Assembly (NCBI RefSeq): GCF_030817595.1 | Contig: NZ_JAUSZN010000001.1 | Span: 2,054,001 to 2,118,000, forward strand | Direction of reading: 5' to 3' | DNA length: 64,000 nucleotides | DNA from: Neobacillus niacini | GTDB taxonomy: Bacteria; Bacillota; Bacilli; Bacillales; Cytobacillaceae | Shown here: positions 44,603 through 53,517 of the stretch, in pieces | Layout: each line of letters starts with the position of its first letter | How positions within the stretch are numbered: position 1 is the first letter of the stretch | The notes under the pieces: model-generated | Database searches by the model: none | What the model saw: only the letters and a program-made list of their open reading frames with translations | Told to the model about the DNA's origin: nothing | Translations under genes and position numbers: made by a program

Positions 44603-45991
44603 TTATCTATTTCTTATTTCTTGGACAATCACTTCATGTTGTTTTTTATCCAGATTATAAAAATAAATGATTACAATTTGAATAATCATAATTGAAATTG
44701 GTCCAGCATAATACAAAGTTTGAAGTCCATTAACTACGGAGTCTGTTATTTGTCCAGGTATGTATCCTATAATAGTTAAAGAATACCCAACAATGGCAAC
44801 ACCTATCGCACTACCAACTGTTGTTCCTAAGCTCATTGTAGATGATAAAAATCCTTCCATACGACGGTTAAATTTCCACTCACTATAATCAATTGTATCT
44901 GCTATCATCGCAAACATAGCTGGTGTTGGAATAAATGCCAAAATTTGGATAATCATATAAATAACTAAAAAAGATAACATTTGATCTTGAAAAAATGGCA
45001 AAATACAATAACCAGCAATACTACCACTTAATACCATTGTAATCCCAGCACGGTATGATAATTTTTTAAAGATTGTTGGAGCAATAAAACCAGCTGTTAA
45101 TGTTCCTATTGAGAACATTGTAAGTAAAATCGGAATCATAGTTGGATTCTGCAAAACATTTAATGCAAAATAAACTGTAATTGATGTAACAATACCCACT
45201 CTCATAAGATTGAACATAACAAAAACAAATAAAATTACCCATGGCTTATTCTTGAAAGCTAATTTAAAATCTTCCCAAAACTTTGTCCTAGTTTCTTTTG
45301 TTACCGGTTTAGAATAACGTTCCTTACAGTTTACAAAAATTAGATACATACAAGCAATACCTATAAGCGCATAAACAATTGAAACTAATCTAAAACCTAA
45401 CTTTTCATCCCCTTGACCAGCCCATGCAATAAAAGGATTGGTAAGAGCGTTTACAACGATTGCTCCAATTGCCATACCAACTGTCCTAAAACTACTTAAT
45501 GTTACTTTATTATTTGGATCTCGAGTCATCATTGGCAACAAGGACGTATATGGACTATTCATTGAAGCGAATAGGATACCAAATAAAAGAAATGTAACCC
45601 ATGCATAAGCAATTTTAAGCCCATCTGACATATCAAAAGCACTGAATGTTAGGACACAAAGAATTCCGTATGGTATGGCCATATATAAAAAGTAAGGTCT
45701 AGCTTTCCCATGTTTAGAAGTTGTTCGATCCAGAATAGCTCCCATGATAGGATTATATGCCCCGCTTAAAATTCTAGCAACTAAGAAAATAGTTCCTGTT
45801 GCCGCAACTGGTACTAAAGCTACATCTGTATAGAAATATAGTAGAAATGCAGTTGTTAAGGACCACGTTAACTGAAAAGCAAAATCACCCGATCCATAGC
45901 TTAATTTTTCCTTTAGACCAATCCTTTCAATATCCTTATCGCTAGAATCTTGATTTACTTCTTCAAAAACATCTTCCATTGCTCGTCCCAT
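44603..45991 (-). CDS. GPH-family glycoside:cation symporter
   Basis: A 462-aa, 12-helix carrier with a 20-residue acidic N-terminal extension. GPH motifs: LSYGSGDFAFQLTWSL, AFLLYFYTDVALVPVAATG, GAILDRTTSKHGKARPY and C-terminal ADTIDYSEWKFNRR. It is more distant from the tandem pair at 35919/37490 than they are from each other, so it probably takes another glycoside. AAGGAGAG precedes ATG 45991. It is a single-gene unit with its own terminator and a cre-like box upstream, and lies next to an AraC-GH39 gene that may control it. Confidence 0.92.
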   Translation of the reverse strand: MGRAMEDVFEEVNQDSSDKDIERIGLKEKLSYGSGDFAFQLTWSLTTAFLLYFYTDVALVPVAATGTIFLVARILSGAYNPIMGAILDRTTSKHGKARPYFLYMAIPYGILCVLTFSAFDMSDGLKIAYAWVTFLLFGILFASMNSPYTSLLPMMTRDPNNKVTLSSFRTVGMAIGAIVVNALTNPFIAWAGQGDEKLGFRLVSIVYALIGIACMYLIFVNCKERYSKPVTKETRTKFWEDFKLAFKNKPWVILFVFVMFNLMRVGIVTSITVYFALNVLQNPTMIPILLTMFSIGTLTAGFIAPTIFKKLSYRAGITMVLSGSIAGYCILPFFQDQMLSFLVIYMIIQILAFIPTPAMFAMIADTIDYSEWKFNRRMEGFLSSTMSLGTTVGSAIGVAIVGYSLTIIGYIPGQITDSVVNGLQTLYYAGPISIMIIQIVIIYFYNLDKKQHEVIVQEIRNR

Positions 45992-46270
45992 ATTTTTCTC
46001 TCCTTATTAAAATAATAACTTACTTTTTACGAAACAATTGCAAGCGCTTCAATTGATAGCTTAATTTTATCGATTGTAGGATGGAAACACTATCTGATAA
46101 TTACACAATAATATACTCTTTCTTAATCCTTTTTAATAAAAGGCAACAAATTAAGCTTATGGATTAAATTTTACAAAATTTTTTTACACCAATATAAAAT
46201 GCTTCAAAATTTGGTGATAACGATATTTCATTAATCTTCAATATCAATTCAGCATTATATTTTTTCTCTA
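45992..46270 (-). other. Leader of the GPH symporter gene
   Basis: About 280 nt without a gene. It contains the cre-like box (46039-46052) and AT-rich promoter DNA. I see no ORF or hairpin apart from the terminator further left of the AraC-GH39 gene. Confidence 0.5.
46039..46052 (-). promoter_or_regulatory. cre-like box before GPH symporter
   Basis: TGCAAGCGCTTCAA matches 13 of 14 cre positions and has the symmetric AAGCGCTT core. It lies about 48 nt upstream of the symporter start. Confidence 0.6.
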
Positions 46271-46281
46271 CCCTAGTAAAA

Positions 46282-46306
46282 AATACAGGTGAAATTCACC
46301 TGTATT
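46282..46306 (-). terminator. Terminator of the AraC-GH39 gene; repeated palindrome
   Basis: AATACAGGTGAA and TTCACCTGTATT form a 12-bp perfect stem with a single-base centre, followed on the minus strand by TTTT. The same palindrome recurs at 52037-52063. It lies about 105 nt after the regulator gene's stop. Confidence 0.7.
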
Positions 46307-46410
46307 CTCCCAATTTATTTACTAGTACTAATTATTGAAGGTCAGAATAACTGAAAAAAGTAGGATATGAATCTATTAACGAATTATCCTCTTTTTCAAA
46401 TTAAAATAAA

Positions 46411-48924
46411 TTATACTTCCCGAAATAACAAATTAAGTTCAAATAACCTCACTTCATGAGGTTGAAGCTCCCCCTTTAAAATAATAGAATGATTTTCAAC
46501 GAGGGAATGCTCTATTTTCATATAAGGCATACAGATTTGCTTAAAATATTCCACTTCATCCGATTTTATGTCTTCTGCAGCACCAGCTTTTAACCATTCA
46601 TCTAATACACTACCGTGATTACGATTCAGTTTTAGTTCTTTTATGCGATATTTTCCATTGGCAATACCTTGTAGTTCTAATGAAAGGTTTAAAGGCTCAT
46701 TGTCTTCAAAAAAGTCATATTGCTCGTCAATTCCAGTACTTCCTTCAGGATGTAGGTAATAAGAGTAATTGAAATTTTTATAATTAAAGCACAATACTTG
46801 GTAGCGATCACCTGTTTTTTTGGTAACAATATAATTTTTTCCCTTTGCTACTAAAATCTCACCTAATTGTTTTAACAGAACAAATGCAAGGTAACTCGGT
46901 TTTTTTATGCCGTTTTTTGTCATCAGACCTGCGCCGCCATGCAGGAGATTTTTAGAATCTCTAAAATCACTAAAAATGTCTGAGCACAACCAATACCCCA
47001 ACATATTAACTTGATTTATATTGATATTTTCAATAATATTTTTTACCAGGTAAGAGGATTTGAAGCTGCTATCATTTAGATAGTTTCGATTTGAAATGCT
47101 GATGTTCCATTCGGTAACATTTATTTCTAAACCATCATACCCAGTTTTCTTTAAAGATTTCCTTACGTCTTTCAGTTTATTTTGTACATAAAGCGGATCT
47201 GTTGAGTGCAGATTTTTAATAGGGACTCGATATTTCTCCCGATCTATTTCAATTGGATATAGATAAATAGAAAGAAAGTCCGGCTGAATTTCTTCCTGTT
47301 TCCATTGTTCTAATAACAAATCCAGTTTGTAACCTTCTAAGTTCATGTTTAGCCCACATCCACCAACCTTCGCTCCAGGTACATGCTCTTGCGTAATCCT
47401 TTTAAAATCACTAAAAATTTTAAAATAATCTCGAAATTGATTATCCTTAATTTTCGCTAAGACATCATTTTCTTCCTGGGATTTAAAGTTAAATATGGCT
47501 GTATGTGGTCGCCACATTTCAAAATACCAGGTCTCGACTTCTTCAATTCCATAGCGCTCGATACATTGTAACAGAAATGCCTTTACAAGGTTTTGCCATT
47601 GCTCTAGTGTCGTTTCCTTTGTCGTTTGGACTACAAGAGTTTCACCTATGGCTTTTTGAATAATTTTTGGTTTAGGACCTATTTCAATAAAGGGTTTTAA
47701 ATTATTTTTAATTAGAAAATCCAATAGTTTGTTTGCATTTGAAAAATTGTAAGTGATGGTTCCCTCAGAGCGGTCTTCTAAAAGCATATCATCACCAAAC
47801 AAGCCCCAAAATCTAGCGTAGGTAAACCCAATTTCCTTTTGCATGAGGGTTATTTGTTCTTGCATATCTGAATTTAATAAATCTCTTGCATATCCAATAT
47901 TAAGTAACCGATTCCAATACTTTACAAAAGCATCCAATTTTCCAATTTTTACGATTTCAAAATCTTTAGGACTTGTTGTTCTAGGGACCGCTTGAACACT
48001 TTTATCCTCATTACTTTTAAGATACTGGCGCAGCTGGGTAAGTGTTTCATTTTTTTCCAGATCACTAATATCATTATAAGCGACTTCTTCTTTATCTAAG
48101 ATTACTCTCATTTGTTTTCTGTATTCAACTGGTTTCAATTGATAACTTTCATTAAAAACTCTGTTAAATGACGCTATGTTTGGAAATCCATTATCTAATG
48201 CAATACGTGTAATTGGTTTGTTAGAATTCACCAATTCATAAACTGCATGTTCCAAACGAATCTCATTTAAGTATTGAGAATAGGTTTTTCCGGTTTGTTT
48301 TTTAAAAAACTTAGACAAATATGGAATAGAAAGATAATGGATCCTAGCAACTTCCTCTAAAGATAAAGCCTCTTGATAATTACTTTGTATATAATCGATT
48401 ATTTCTGTCAATCTATCATTTTGACCTTTAAACGTCGTGTCTATTTGCAGTTGTTTTCGATTATTCATATAATTAATTCTAAGAATTGAAATTAATTTAT
48501 AAGTTTTTTCTAATATTTCTACTTGTGAGAAGTTGTTTACATCCATATATACTGTTATAAGCTTCTCAATAGCAGTTCTTAACTTTTGGTCAGATATACT
48601 AACATTCTCAATTGAATTACAAGAGAATAATAATCTTTTTTGAGTTAACAAGGAACTTAACTCAAAGTAATTAAAATGGAATACGACAAATAAATTATCT
48701 TCATCAGACTGGAAAGAATGTAATTCATTAGAATTCACTAATACAAAATCTGAACTTTTCATTTGAAAGAAATTATTATTAACTTTAACCTGTAAATTAC
48801 CCTTAATCATATAAATCATTTCTATTTCTCTATGGGCATGTTCCAAGCTACTCTTGTTGTTCATTACTGTAAAGGTTATTAACTTTGAATCTAAAGAAGA
48901 TTGGAATGTATGCGTACCACCCAA
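46411..48924 (-). CDS. AraC regulator fused to a GH39-like (catalytically altered) domain
   Basis: An 837-aa fusion paralogous to 28938-31373. The N-terminal cupin (HAHREIEMIYMIKGNLQVKVN) is followed by the AraC helix-turn-helices (LSLEEVARIHYLSIPYLSKFFK; PITRIALDNGFPNIASFNRVF) at about 195-280 and a GH39-like domain to the end (TYARFWGLFG, VGGCGLNM, GYWLCSD, HGGAGLMTKNG, GSVLDEWLKAG). The nucleophile Glu605 (TEWN) is present; the acid/base motif WNE is WRP (Arg472, Pro473), the same residue numbers as in the paralogue. TTG 48924 follows GGAGGGG by 6 nt; ATG 48939 overlaps that site. Probably a sugar-sensing activator of neighbouring operons. Confidence 0.85.
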   Translation of the reverse strand: MGGTHTFQSSLDSKLITFTVMNNKSSLEHAHREIEMIYMIKGNLQVKVNNNFFQMKSSDFVLVNSNELHSFQSDEDNLFVVFHFNYFELSSLLTQKRLLFSCNSIENVSISDQKLRTAIEKLITVYMDVNNFSQVEILEKTYKLISILRINYMNNRKQLQIDTTFKGQNDRLTEIIDYIQSNYQEALSLEEVARIHYLSIPYLSKFFKKQTGKTYSQYLNEIRLEHAVYELVNSNKPITRIALDNGFPNIASFNRVFNESYQLKPVEYRKQMRVILDKEEVAYNDISDLEKNETLTQLRQYLKSNEDKSVQAVPRTTSPKDFEIVKIGKLDAFVKYWNRLLNIGYARDLLNSDMQEQITLMQKEIGFTYARFWGLFGDDMLLEDRSEGTITYNFSNANKLLDFLIKNNLKPFIEIGPKPKIIQKAIGETLVVQTTKETTLEQWQNLVKAFLLQCIERYGIEEVETWYFEMWRPHTAIFNFKSQEENDVLAKIKDNQFRDYFKIFSDFKRITQEHVPGAKVGGCGLNMNLEGYKLDLLLEQWKQEEIQPDFLSIYLYPIEIDREKYRVPIKNLHSTDPLYVQNKLKDVRKSLKKTGYDGLEINVTEWNISISNRNYLNDSSFKSSYLVKNIIENININQVNMLGYWLCSDIFSDFRDSKNLLHGGAGLMTKNGIKKPSYLAFVLLKQLGEILVAKGKNYIVTKKTGDRYQVLCFNYKNFNYSYYLHPEGSTGIDEQYDFFEDNEPLNLSLELQGIANGKYRIKELKLNRNHGSVLDEWLKAGAAEDIKSDEVEYFKQICMPYMKIEHSLVENHSIILKGELQPHEVRLFELNLLFREV

Positions 48925-49315
48925 TTCTATCCCCTCCATAAAAAAAACATAAAAAATATACTAATTTTAAATATATCATAGGTCGACATTTTCTCCTAAT
49001 ATTTATCATAAAAAAAGGACCCATCTAATAATCCATCTGGGGTCCATAAAACTTTTATTTAGTTTTAATTTTTAATTGGAGTGAGTCGTGCACTTTCTAC
49101 TTCTGCTCCATCATTCTTTGATACTTTTTCCTAATTCCCGGATCGGATGCTATTATTTTATGAAAATATTTTTGTAGCTGCGCCAGTGAGTGAAATTAAT
49201 TATTTATTAGTCCAAGCATAATTCATAACTTTATTATTGGACGTATTACCTGTGATATATTATCATCAATATTTTTAGAATAATTTTTTATAAATAGTTA
49301 TGGCACTAGGAAAAG
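48925..49315. other. Intergenic region with terminator and possible gene remnant
   Basis: About 390 nt. Besides the hairpin at 49016-49046, a minus-strand frame near 49097-49195 reads LAQLQKYFHKIIASDPG and ends MMEQK before a stop, with no start. It looks protein-like but I do not recognise it. The rest is AT-rich. Confidence 0.35.
49016..49046 (-). terminator. Terminator in the 3' region of deglycosidase pair 2
   Basis: GGACCC and GGGTCC close an imperfect hairpin followed by seven T on the minus strand. It is about 270 nt past the beta-subunit stop and just before the AraC-GH39 promoter. Confidence 0.65.
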
Positions 49316-49717
49316 TCAAACCAAAATTAGTGTTCTCTTATGGGTTCCACCAAGAACAGTATCCACTACTGGAGGAAAATATGAGCAGCTATAAGTAAAA
49401 CTAACCTCAATTTCGTGGCTTCCTGATTCCAAGCCACCCTCCCTAGCAACAGTTAGAGTAGCAGGTTCTAAAAGCCCCCAGTGAACATCCCCGAGATTTG
49501 CCATTTCCGCTTGTGTATAAGTAACATCATTAATGGTCCAGGTGATCTGGTCCCCCGAAAACGATTCTCCGTCTACTGTAACCGTGGCAGGGCGCAACTG
49601 TGATAGCCACAGACCTCTATAATATAGGGATCTGATATTAACCTGAAAGCCAATAATTTTTTCATCTCTTTCTACATTTCTAAATCCTCTCGATTGAATA
49701 CAAGGTTTTTCTAACAT
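49316..49717 (-). CDS. C-glycoside deglycosidase beta-subunit-like protein (DUF6379), copy 2
   Basis: A 133-aa protein, same length as copy 1 (24675) and differing at about 13 positions. All conserved DUF6379 stretches remain (GFRNVERDEKIIGFQVNIRS, YYRGLWLSQL, SGSHEIEV). It follows the alpha-like gene by 12 nt, the same spacing as in copy 1. Substitutions are spread along the chain and conservative, with no frameshift or stop, so both copies seem under selection. It should form a complex with the TIM barrel at 49730; subunit exchange with copy 1 is possible. Confidence 0.82.
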   Translation of the reverse strand: MLEKPCIQSRGFRNVERDEKIIGFQVNIRSLYYRGLWLSQLRPATVTVDGESFSGDQITWTINDVTYTQAEMANLGDVHWGLLEPATLTVAREGGLESGSHEIEVSFTYSCSYFPPVVDTVLGGTHKRTLILV

Positions 49718-49729
49718 ATCGTTTCTCTC

Positions 49730-50623
49730 CTATTCTCCTAATATTCTTTTCATCATCACGTGATGTTTACGAACCTGTTCAACAGCATAACCGGTTACAT
49801 CTTTCTTTGGTCCTTCATACTCACTTACCATATATCCATCCCAATTATGTTCTACCAGTGTATTAATAATCTTTTCATATGGAATAGTCATCTCTTGGAA
49901 ATCTTCTGACATCTTCACAAATTTTGCATGACAGCAATATACATATGGGAGAAGAGGGATAATATCTTCTACCAGACTGTGTTCACTTTCAGGCAATATA
50001 AACGCATCTGGTCCCCATTCACTTGCTGGCAAGGTTTGCGTCGTAAATACACCAAAATCAATATTAAGTCCAAAATACTTTGTTCCAGTCTGTTCGATAA
50101 ACTCCACATATTCATCCACCATCTTAGATTTTAGAAGCGTAGGTGCATGAATCTCCGGGCACATTCTCACATTATACTTTTCTGCCATTGGGAGGGCCAT
50201 TTTAATAAAATCTTTCCAATTTTCTACTGGAGTAAGGTCGTCATCTATTACTCCTAATTTTGTCCGAAGAACTGTAAATCCAAGTCTGTTGGCCAGTTTG
50301 AAATCGCGAACCAACATCTCATACGATTCCTCAGGTGTAAGTTGCCTTCCCTGATATAGACGTGAATCTACCCAATGTCCATATTCCACCGGCACAATAT
50401 CATATTTATTTATCAACCGATCCCAATTTTCTAGCCATTCATCACTAGGGTTAGGATAGCCTTCAATATGTGAGTTTGCTAAGATTTCTAAACCCCTTGC
50501 CCCCAAATCATGCATTTCTGCAAACATATCTTCCAAACTCATTGTAACTCCAAATTCACCAGCATAGCTGTATAGAGAAACCCCTCGTTTTGGTTTCTCG
50601 TAATTCTCCACTCGATTCGTCAT
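49730..50623 (-). CDS. C-glycoside deglycosidase alpha-subunit-like TIM barrel, copy 2
   Basis: A 297-aa TIM barrel, about 91% identical by hand count to copy 1 (25089), with all putative active-site residues kept ([29 protein letters not shown]). Most differences fall in the N-terminal ten residues and around 205-220 ([13 protein letters not shown]), a loop that may contact the aglycone. The promoter also resembles that of copy 1, though its cre box is degenerate. Thus the whole promoter-alpha-beta unit was duplicated, and the copies differ in sugar repression and perhaps specificity. Confidence 0.82.
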   Translation of the reverse strand: MTNRVENYEKPKRGVSLYSYAGEFGVTMSLEDMFAEMHDLGARGLEILANSHIEGYPNPSDEWLENWDRLINKYDIVPVEYGHWVDSRLYQGRQLTPEESYEMLVRDFKLANRLGFTVLRTKLGVIDDDLTPVENWKDFIKMALPMAEKYNVRMCPEIHAPTLLKSKMVDEYVEFIEQTGTKYFGLNIDFGVFTTQTLPASEWGPDAFILPESEHSLVEDIIPLLPYVYCCHAKFVKMSEDFQEMTIPYEKIINTLVEHNWDGYMVSEYEGPKKDVTGYAVEQVRKHHVMMKRILGE

Positions 50624-50656
50624 AATGGTTTTCTCTCCTTATTTATTTTTTAATTT

Positions 50657-50805
50657 TGATCCCGATTACATTTTTATTTTAACGGTTTGTTTCACTTTAT
50701 CCCTTCTTTTTATTATCTTAATAGATATCGATTTTGCTTTCTTTTCGATTCATTTTCTGTTTATAAATAAAAATAGGATAAAAATTATTGATAATTTTTA
50801 TCCTA
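50657..50805 (-). promoter_or_regulatory. Island regulatory module 2: degenerate cre, conserved block, 15-bp dyad
   Basis: The order is the same as in module 1. TGATCCCGATTACA (50657-50670) is a cre with two mismatches; the block at 50701-50733 reads AATCGATATCTATTAAGATA on the minus strand. TAGGATAAAAATTAT (50774-50788) and its complement (50791-50805) make the dyad, centred about 167 nt from the start of the alpha gene at 49730. Confidence 0.55.
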
Positions 50806-51005
50806 AGAATATTTCTATCTTAAAAAATGTAAACTAATAACCTTGGGAACTAATGATTTGGGCAACAAGTTACCCGAATTAACCGGAACGGTAACTGTCA
50901 TTTTCTACCTAAAAGGTAAAAAATATCGTTTATTTTCATACTCCGCCTATTTTGACCTTTACCTAATTTTTAAATATAGTACCAAAATTAATTATTATGA
51001 CCAAA
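50806..51005. other. Intergenic region without recognised feature
   Basis: About 200 nt between the dyad of module 2 and the terminator of the glucokinase gene. I see no gene, hairpin or repeat here. Confidence 0.5.
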
Positions 51006-51043
51006 AAGAAGCCAACCTCTTTTTAGTTAAAGGTTGGCTTCTT
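51006..51043 (-). terminator. Terminator of the glucokinase gene
   Basis: AAGAAGCCAACCT and AGGTTGGCTTCTT form a perfect 13-bp stem with a 12-nt loop, followed by TTT on the minus strand. It lies about 7 nt after the glucokinase stop. Confidence 0.85.
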
Positions 51044-51049
51044 GAATTT

Positions 51050-52015
51050 TTAGTTCTTGCTTGATTGTTTAACCAATGATGCAGCACCTATAACGCCTGC
51101 ATCATTACCTAACTGTGCAAGTTTCAACTTTGTACTAGTTCTTACGGTTGGGAAGGCAAACTTATGGAAGTATTCTTCCACCCCTGTTAACAGCATTTCT
51201 CCTGCTGCTGATACTCCCCCGCCAATCACAATAGTTTCAGGATTTAACATGTTCCCAATATTGCCACAAGCAAGTCCTAAGTAATAGTAAAATTTATCAA
51301 CAACGATTAACGCTAATTTATCTCCACGTTTGGCATGATCAAACACGGTCTTTGCTGTTACTTCTTGTCCATCGTCAATTAACCATTTCAATTCAGATTC
51401 CCCAGAAAATTTTTCAGAAAAATCCCTAGCCAAACGAACAACACCTGTTGCACTAGCTACCGTCTCCAAACAGCCTTTATTTCCACAAGTACACTGATAA
51501 CCCTCTGTATCTACAATAATATGGCCAATTTCTCCGCCTGCTCCTACCTTGCCGTGAATCAGATTTCCATCTGCAATAATTCCGCCGCCAACACCTGTTC
51601 CAAGTGTAACAAAGACCACATCCGCACCATTTTCACCGGCACCCTTCCAGCGCTCGCCTAATGCTGCAACGTTTGCATCATTATCGATACAAAACGGAAT
51701 ACCTGTCCCAGCTTCAATTAATTCTTTTACTGGCTGCAAAGTAGTCCAATTTAAATTAAAGGCACCAATAACAGTCCCTTTTTCACGGTCTACTGTTCCA
51801 GGAGAACCCATTCCAATTCCTAGGAAATCATCAGCTGACAGTCCATATAAGCTTAGACGATGGTTAATCGATTCAATAATGTTTGGAACAATGTTCTTCC
51901 CAGCATCTTGAATATCAGTCTCAATACTCCACTTTTGTTGGACTTCTCCTTCTTCCGTCAAAATGGCAAACTTTACAGTCGTGCCGCCTAAATCAATCCC
52001 AATTAATTTTTTCAC
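51050..52015 (-). CDS. glcK: ROK-family glucokinase
   Basis: A 321-aa cytoplasmic kinase that phosphorylates glucose with ATP. ROK motifs are clear: phosphate-binding GIDLGGTTVKFAIL (about 5-18), DNDANVAALGE with the catalytic Asp, TLGTGVGGGII, GEIGH, the zinc motif CTCGNKGCLE and the C-terminal LGNDAGVIGAA. It is closest in pattern to B. subtilis GlcK. GTG 52015 follows GGGTGGG. It is the last gene of the operon beginning at 55614, where it would take up glucose released by the deglycosidase pathway. Confidence 0.88.
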   Translation of the reverse strand: MKKLIGIDLGGTTVKFAILTEEGEVQQKWSIETDIQDAGKNIVPNIIESINHRLSLYGLSADDFLGIGMGSPGTVDREKGTVIGAFNLNWTTLQPVKELIEAGTGIPFCIDNDANVAALGERWKGAGENGADVVFVTLGTGVGGGIIADGNLIHGKVGAGGEIGHIIVDTEGYQCTCGNKGCLETVASATGVVRLARDFSEKFSGESELKWLIDDGQEVTAKTVFDHAKRGDKLALIVVDKFYYYLGLACGNIGNMLNPETIVIGGGVSAAGEMLLTGVEEYFHKFAFPTVRTSTKLKLAQLGNDAGVIGAASLVKQSSKN

Positions 52016-52036
52016 TTTTTTCCCACCCTTGGCAAA

Positions 52037-52063
52037 GAATACAGGTGAATTTCACCTGTATTC
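52037..52063 (-). repeat. Perfect palindrome between deglycosidase alpha 3 and glucokinase
   Basis: GAATACAGGTGAA and TTCACCTGTATTC form a 13-bp stem with a one-base centre. It shares 24 of 25 core bases, plus flanking similarity, with the terminator at 46282-46306, but only TTT follows here. It may act as partial terminator, operator or mRNA stabiliser. Confidence 0.6.
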
Positions 52064-52071
52064 TCATAAAA

Positions 52072-53043
52072 TTATAGTCCTAGTATTTTTTTTTGCATTT
52101 CTAAATGACGTTTTGTCATAACTTCAGCTCTGCCAGATAGATGATCTTCATATTCTGAGACAATATATCCATCAAAATCAGAGTTTTGGATAATCGGTAG
52201 AATATCCTGATATGGAATACTCGCTTCCTCAAGGTTCTCATCAATATAATGGAATTTTCCATGGAAGTGGATATTGTATGGCATGATTTTCTTTAATCCT
52301 TCCAAATCAGGCTGATTATAGAATGTCACAAATCCATACATTCCTTGGAGAGCACCCATTACAGGACCATTAGCTCCAGCTTCAATCAGCCGCTGTCTTG
52401 CTTCCTCTCTTGACACACCATCATAACGGAGTTGTGCGGCCATTTCTAGCAATTCAAGTGGTGCTCCATTCGCTAGAGCCTCATCCCAATGAGGTTTATT
52501 TGGACGAGTCGCGAAAGTTCCAAAGTCTGTTACAATTCCAAGATATTTTGATCCAGTTTTTTCAATCACTTCCACATATTTTTGAATATTAGGAGATGAT
52601 GGTGTCTCAGGATTATGAAGTTCAACCCCAACCTTAATACCATAAGCTTCAGCATAAGGCGCTAATTTACCAAATGCTGTCGGCGATAAAAGGTACTGGG
52701 CACGCATGATCTTACATCCCAATTTATTGGCCGTTTTCAAATCAATAATGGCCGATTGCAGCAATTCGTCTTCCGTCAAATCGCGATCGGATCTTACCCC
52801 ACGGTCCGCATTGGCTCCGTAAGAAACAAATTCAATCCCATAATGATCTGTCATTGCTTTGAATTCATTTAATACTTTGTCACTAGCATATGGATAAGAA
52901 GGCAGCATTTGGGTTCCTACCAATTCAAATCCTTCTGCTCCATATTCAGCAGCAGTACGAATACAATCTTCTAATGTAAATTTACCTTTTATATATTCAT
53001 CTGTAAAGCTATATAAAGAAATTCCTAATTTAATATTCCCCAC
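52072..53043 (-). CDS. C-glycoside deglycosidase alpha-subunit-like TIM barrel, type 3
   Basis: A 323-aa barrel beginning at GTG 53043 after AGGAGG. It is clearly related to the barrels at 25089 and 49730 (GISLYSFTDEY, KLGCKIMRAQYLL, VSEYED) but far more diverged. It has the same putative site: Glu141 and His143 (GVELHNP), Asp173 (IVTDFGTF), His in IHFHGKFHY and Glu in VSEYED. It lies downstream of a DUF6379 subunit gene, in the opposite order to pairs 1 and 2. Insertions between Asp173 and the last His enlarge the barrel mouth. This pair is likely to act on a different glycoside. Confidence 0.8.
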   Translation of the reverse strand: MGNIKLGISLYSFTDEYIKGKFTLEDCIRTAAEYGAEGFELVGTQMLPSYPYASDKVLNEFKAMTDHYGIEFVSYGANADRGVRSDRDLTEDELLQSAIIDLKTANKLGCKIMRAQYLLSPTAFGKLAPYAEAYGIKVGVELHNPETPSSPNIQKYVEVIEKTGSKYLGIVTDFGTFATRPNKPHWDEALANGAPLELLEMAAQLRYDGVSREEARQRLIEAGANGPVMGALQGMYGFVTFYNQPDLEGLKKIMPYNIHFHGKFHYIDENLEEASIPYQDILPIIQNSDFDGYIVSEYEDHLSGRAEVMTKRHLEMQKKILGL

Positions 53044-53064
53044 TTAGACGTAACCTCCTCTCTC

Positions 53065-53505
53065 TTAATCTCTAACAGATAATGTTTTACTTCCACAAGA
53101 ATCTAATTTAGCATAGTCGTGCTCTTTTTTGCTTCCAGGAACCGCCATATATGGGATGCGCAGCATCATTTTCACATCTATGTGATGTTCTCCTTCTGTT
53201 AAACCGCCTGGTGCAAACACTTTAATCGTAGCTGGTTCTATTAAATTCCAAAACTCTGAAATAAGACTTGGTAATTGCCTTAAGGTAAACTCTTTTTCAT
53301 TAAGACAAAACGTGATATCATCTGAATTTACTTCATTACCATCAACGGCAACAACAAACTCTTCAATACAAGATATGAAATGTCCACGGTAGTTACTCAA
53401 ACGAATTTGGAATTCATATCCTAGCTTTTTCCCATTCACATATGTGTTTACTAGACTATCATCACAAACAACATCGACGAATGGCAACCTCATACTAAAT
53501 GCCAT
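53065..53505 (-). CDS. C-glycoside deglycosidase beta-subunit-like protein (DUF6379), type 3
   Basis: A 146-aa protein with the DUF6379 course in diverged form: LGYEFQIRLSNYRGHFISCI, VAVDGNEV, DITFCLNEKEFTL, EPATIKVFAPGGL, TEGEHHIDV, and a 20-residue longer C-terminus. It starts 12 nt after the Gfo/Idh gene (AGGAGG upstream) and lies 21 nt before the alpha-like gene. In characterised systems this subunit shapes the active site and is needed for activity. Together with the dehydrogenase before it, the unit has the parts for oxidation and C-C cleavage in one operon. Confidence 0.78.
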   Translation of the reverse strand: MAFSMRLPFVDVVCDDSLVNTYVNGKKLGYEFQIRLSNYRGHFISCIEEFVVAVDGNEVNSDDITFCLNEKEFTLRQLPSLISEFWNLIEPATIKVFAPGGLTEGEHHIDVKMMLRIPYMAVPGSKKEHDYAKLDSCGSKTLSVRD

Positions 53506-53517
53506 GATTGCACCCTC

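Noticed and set aside
49097..49195. Short protein gene in the 49-kb intergenic region
   Set aside because: No start codon or ribosome site; at most a gene remnant I cannot identify.
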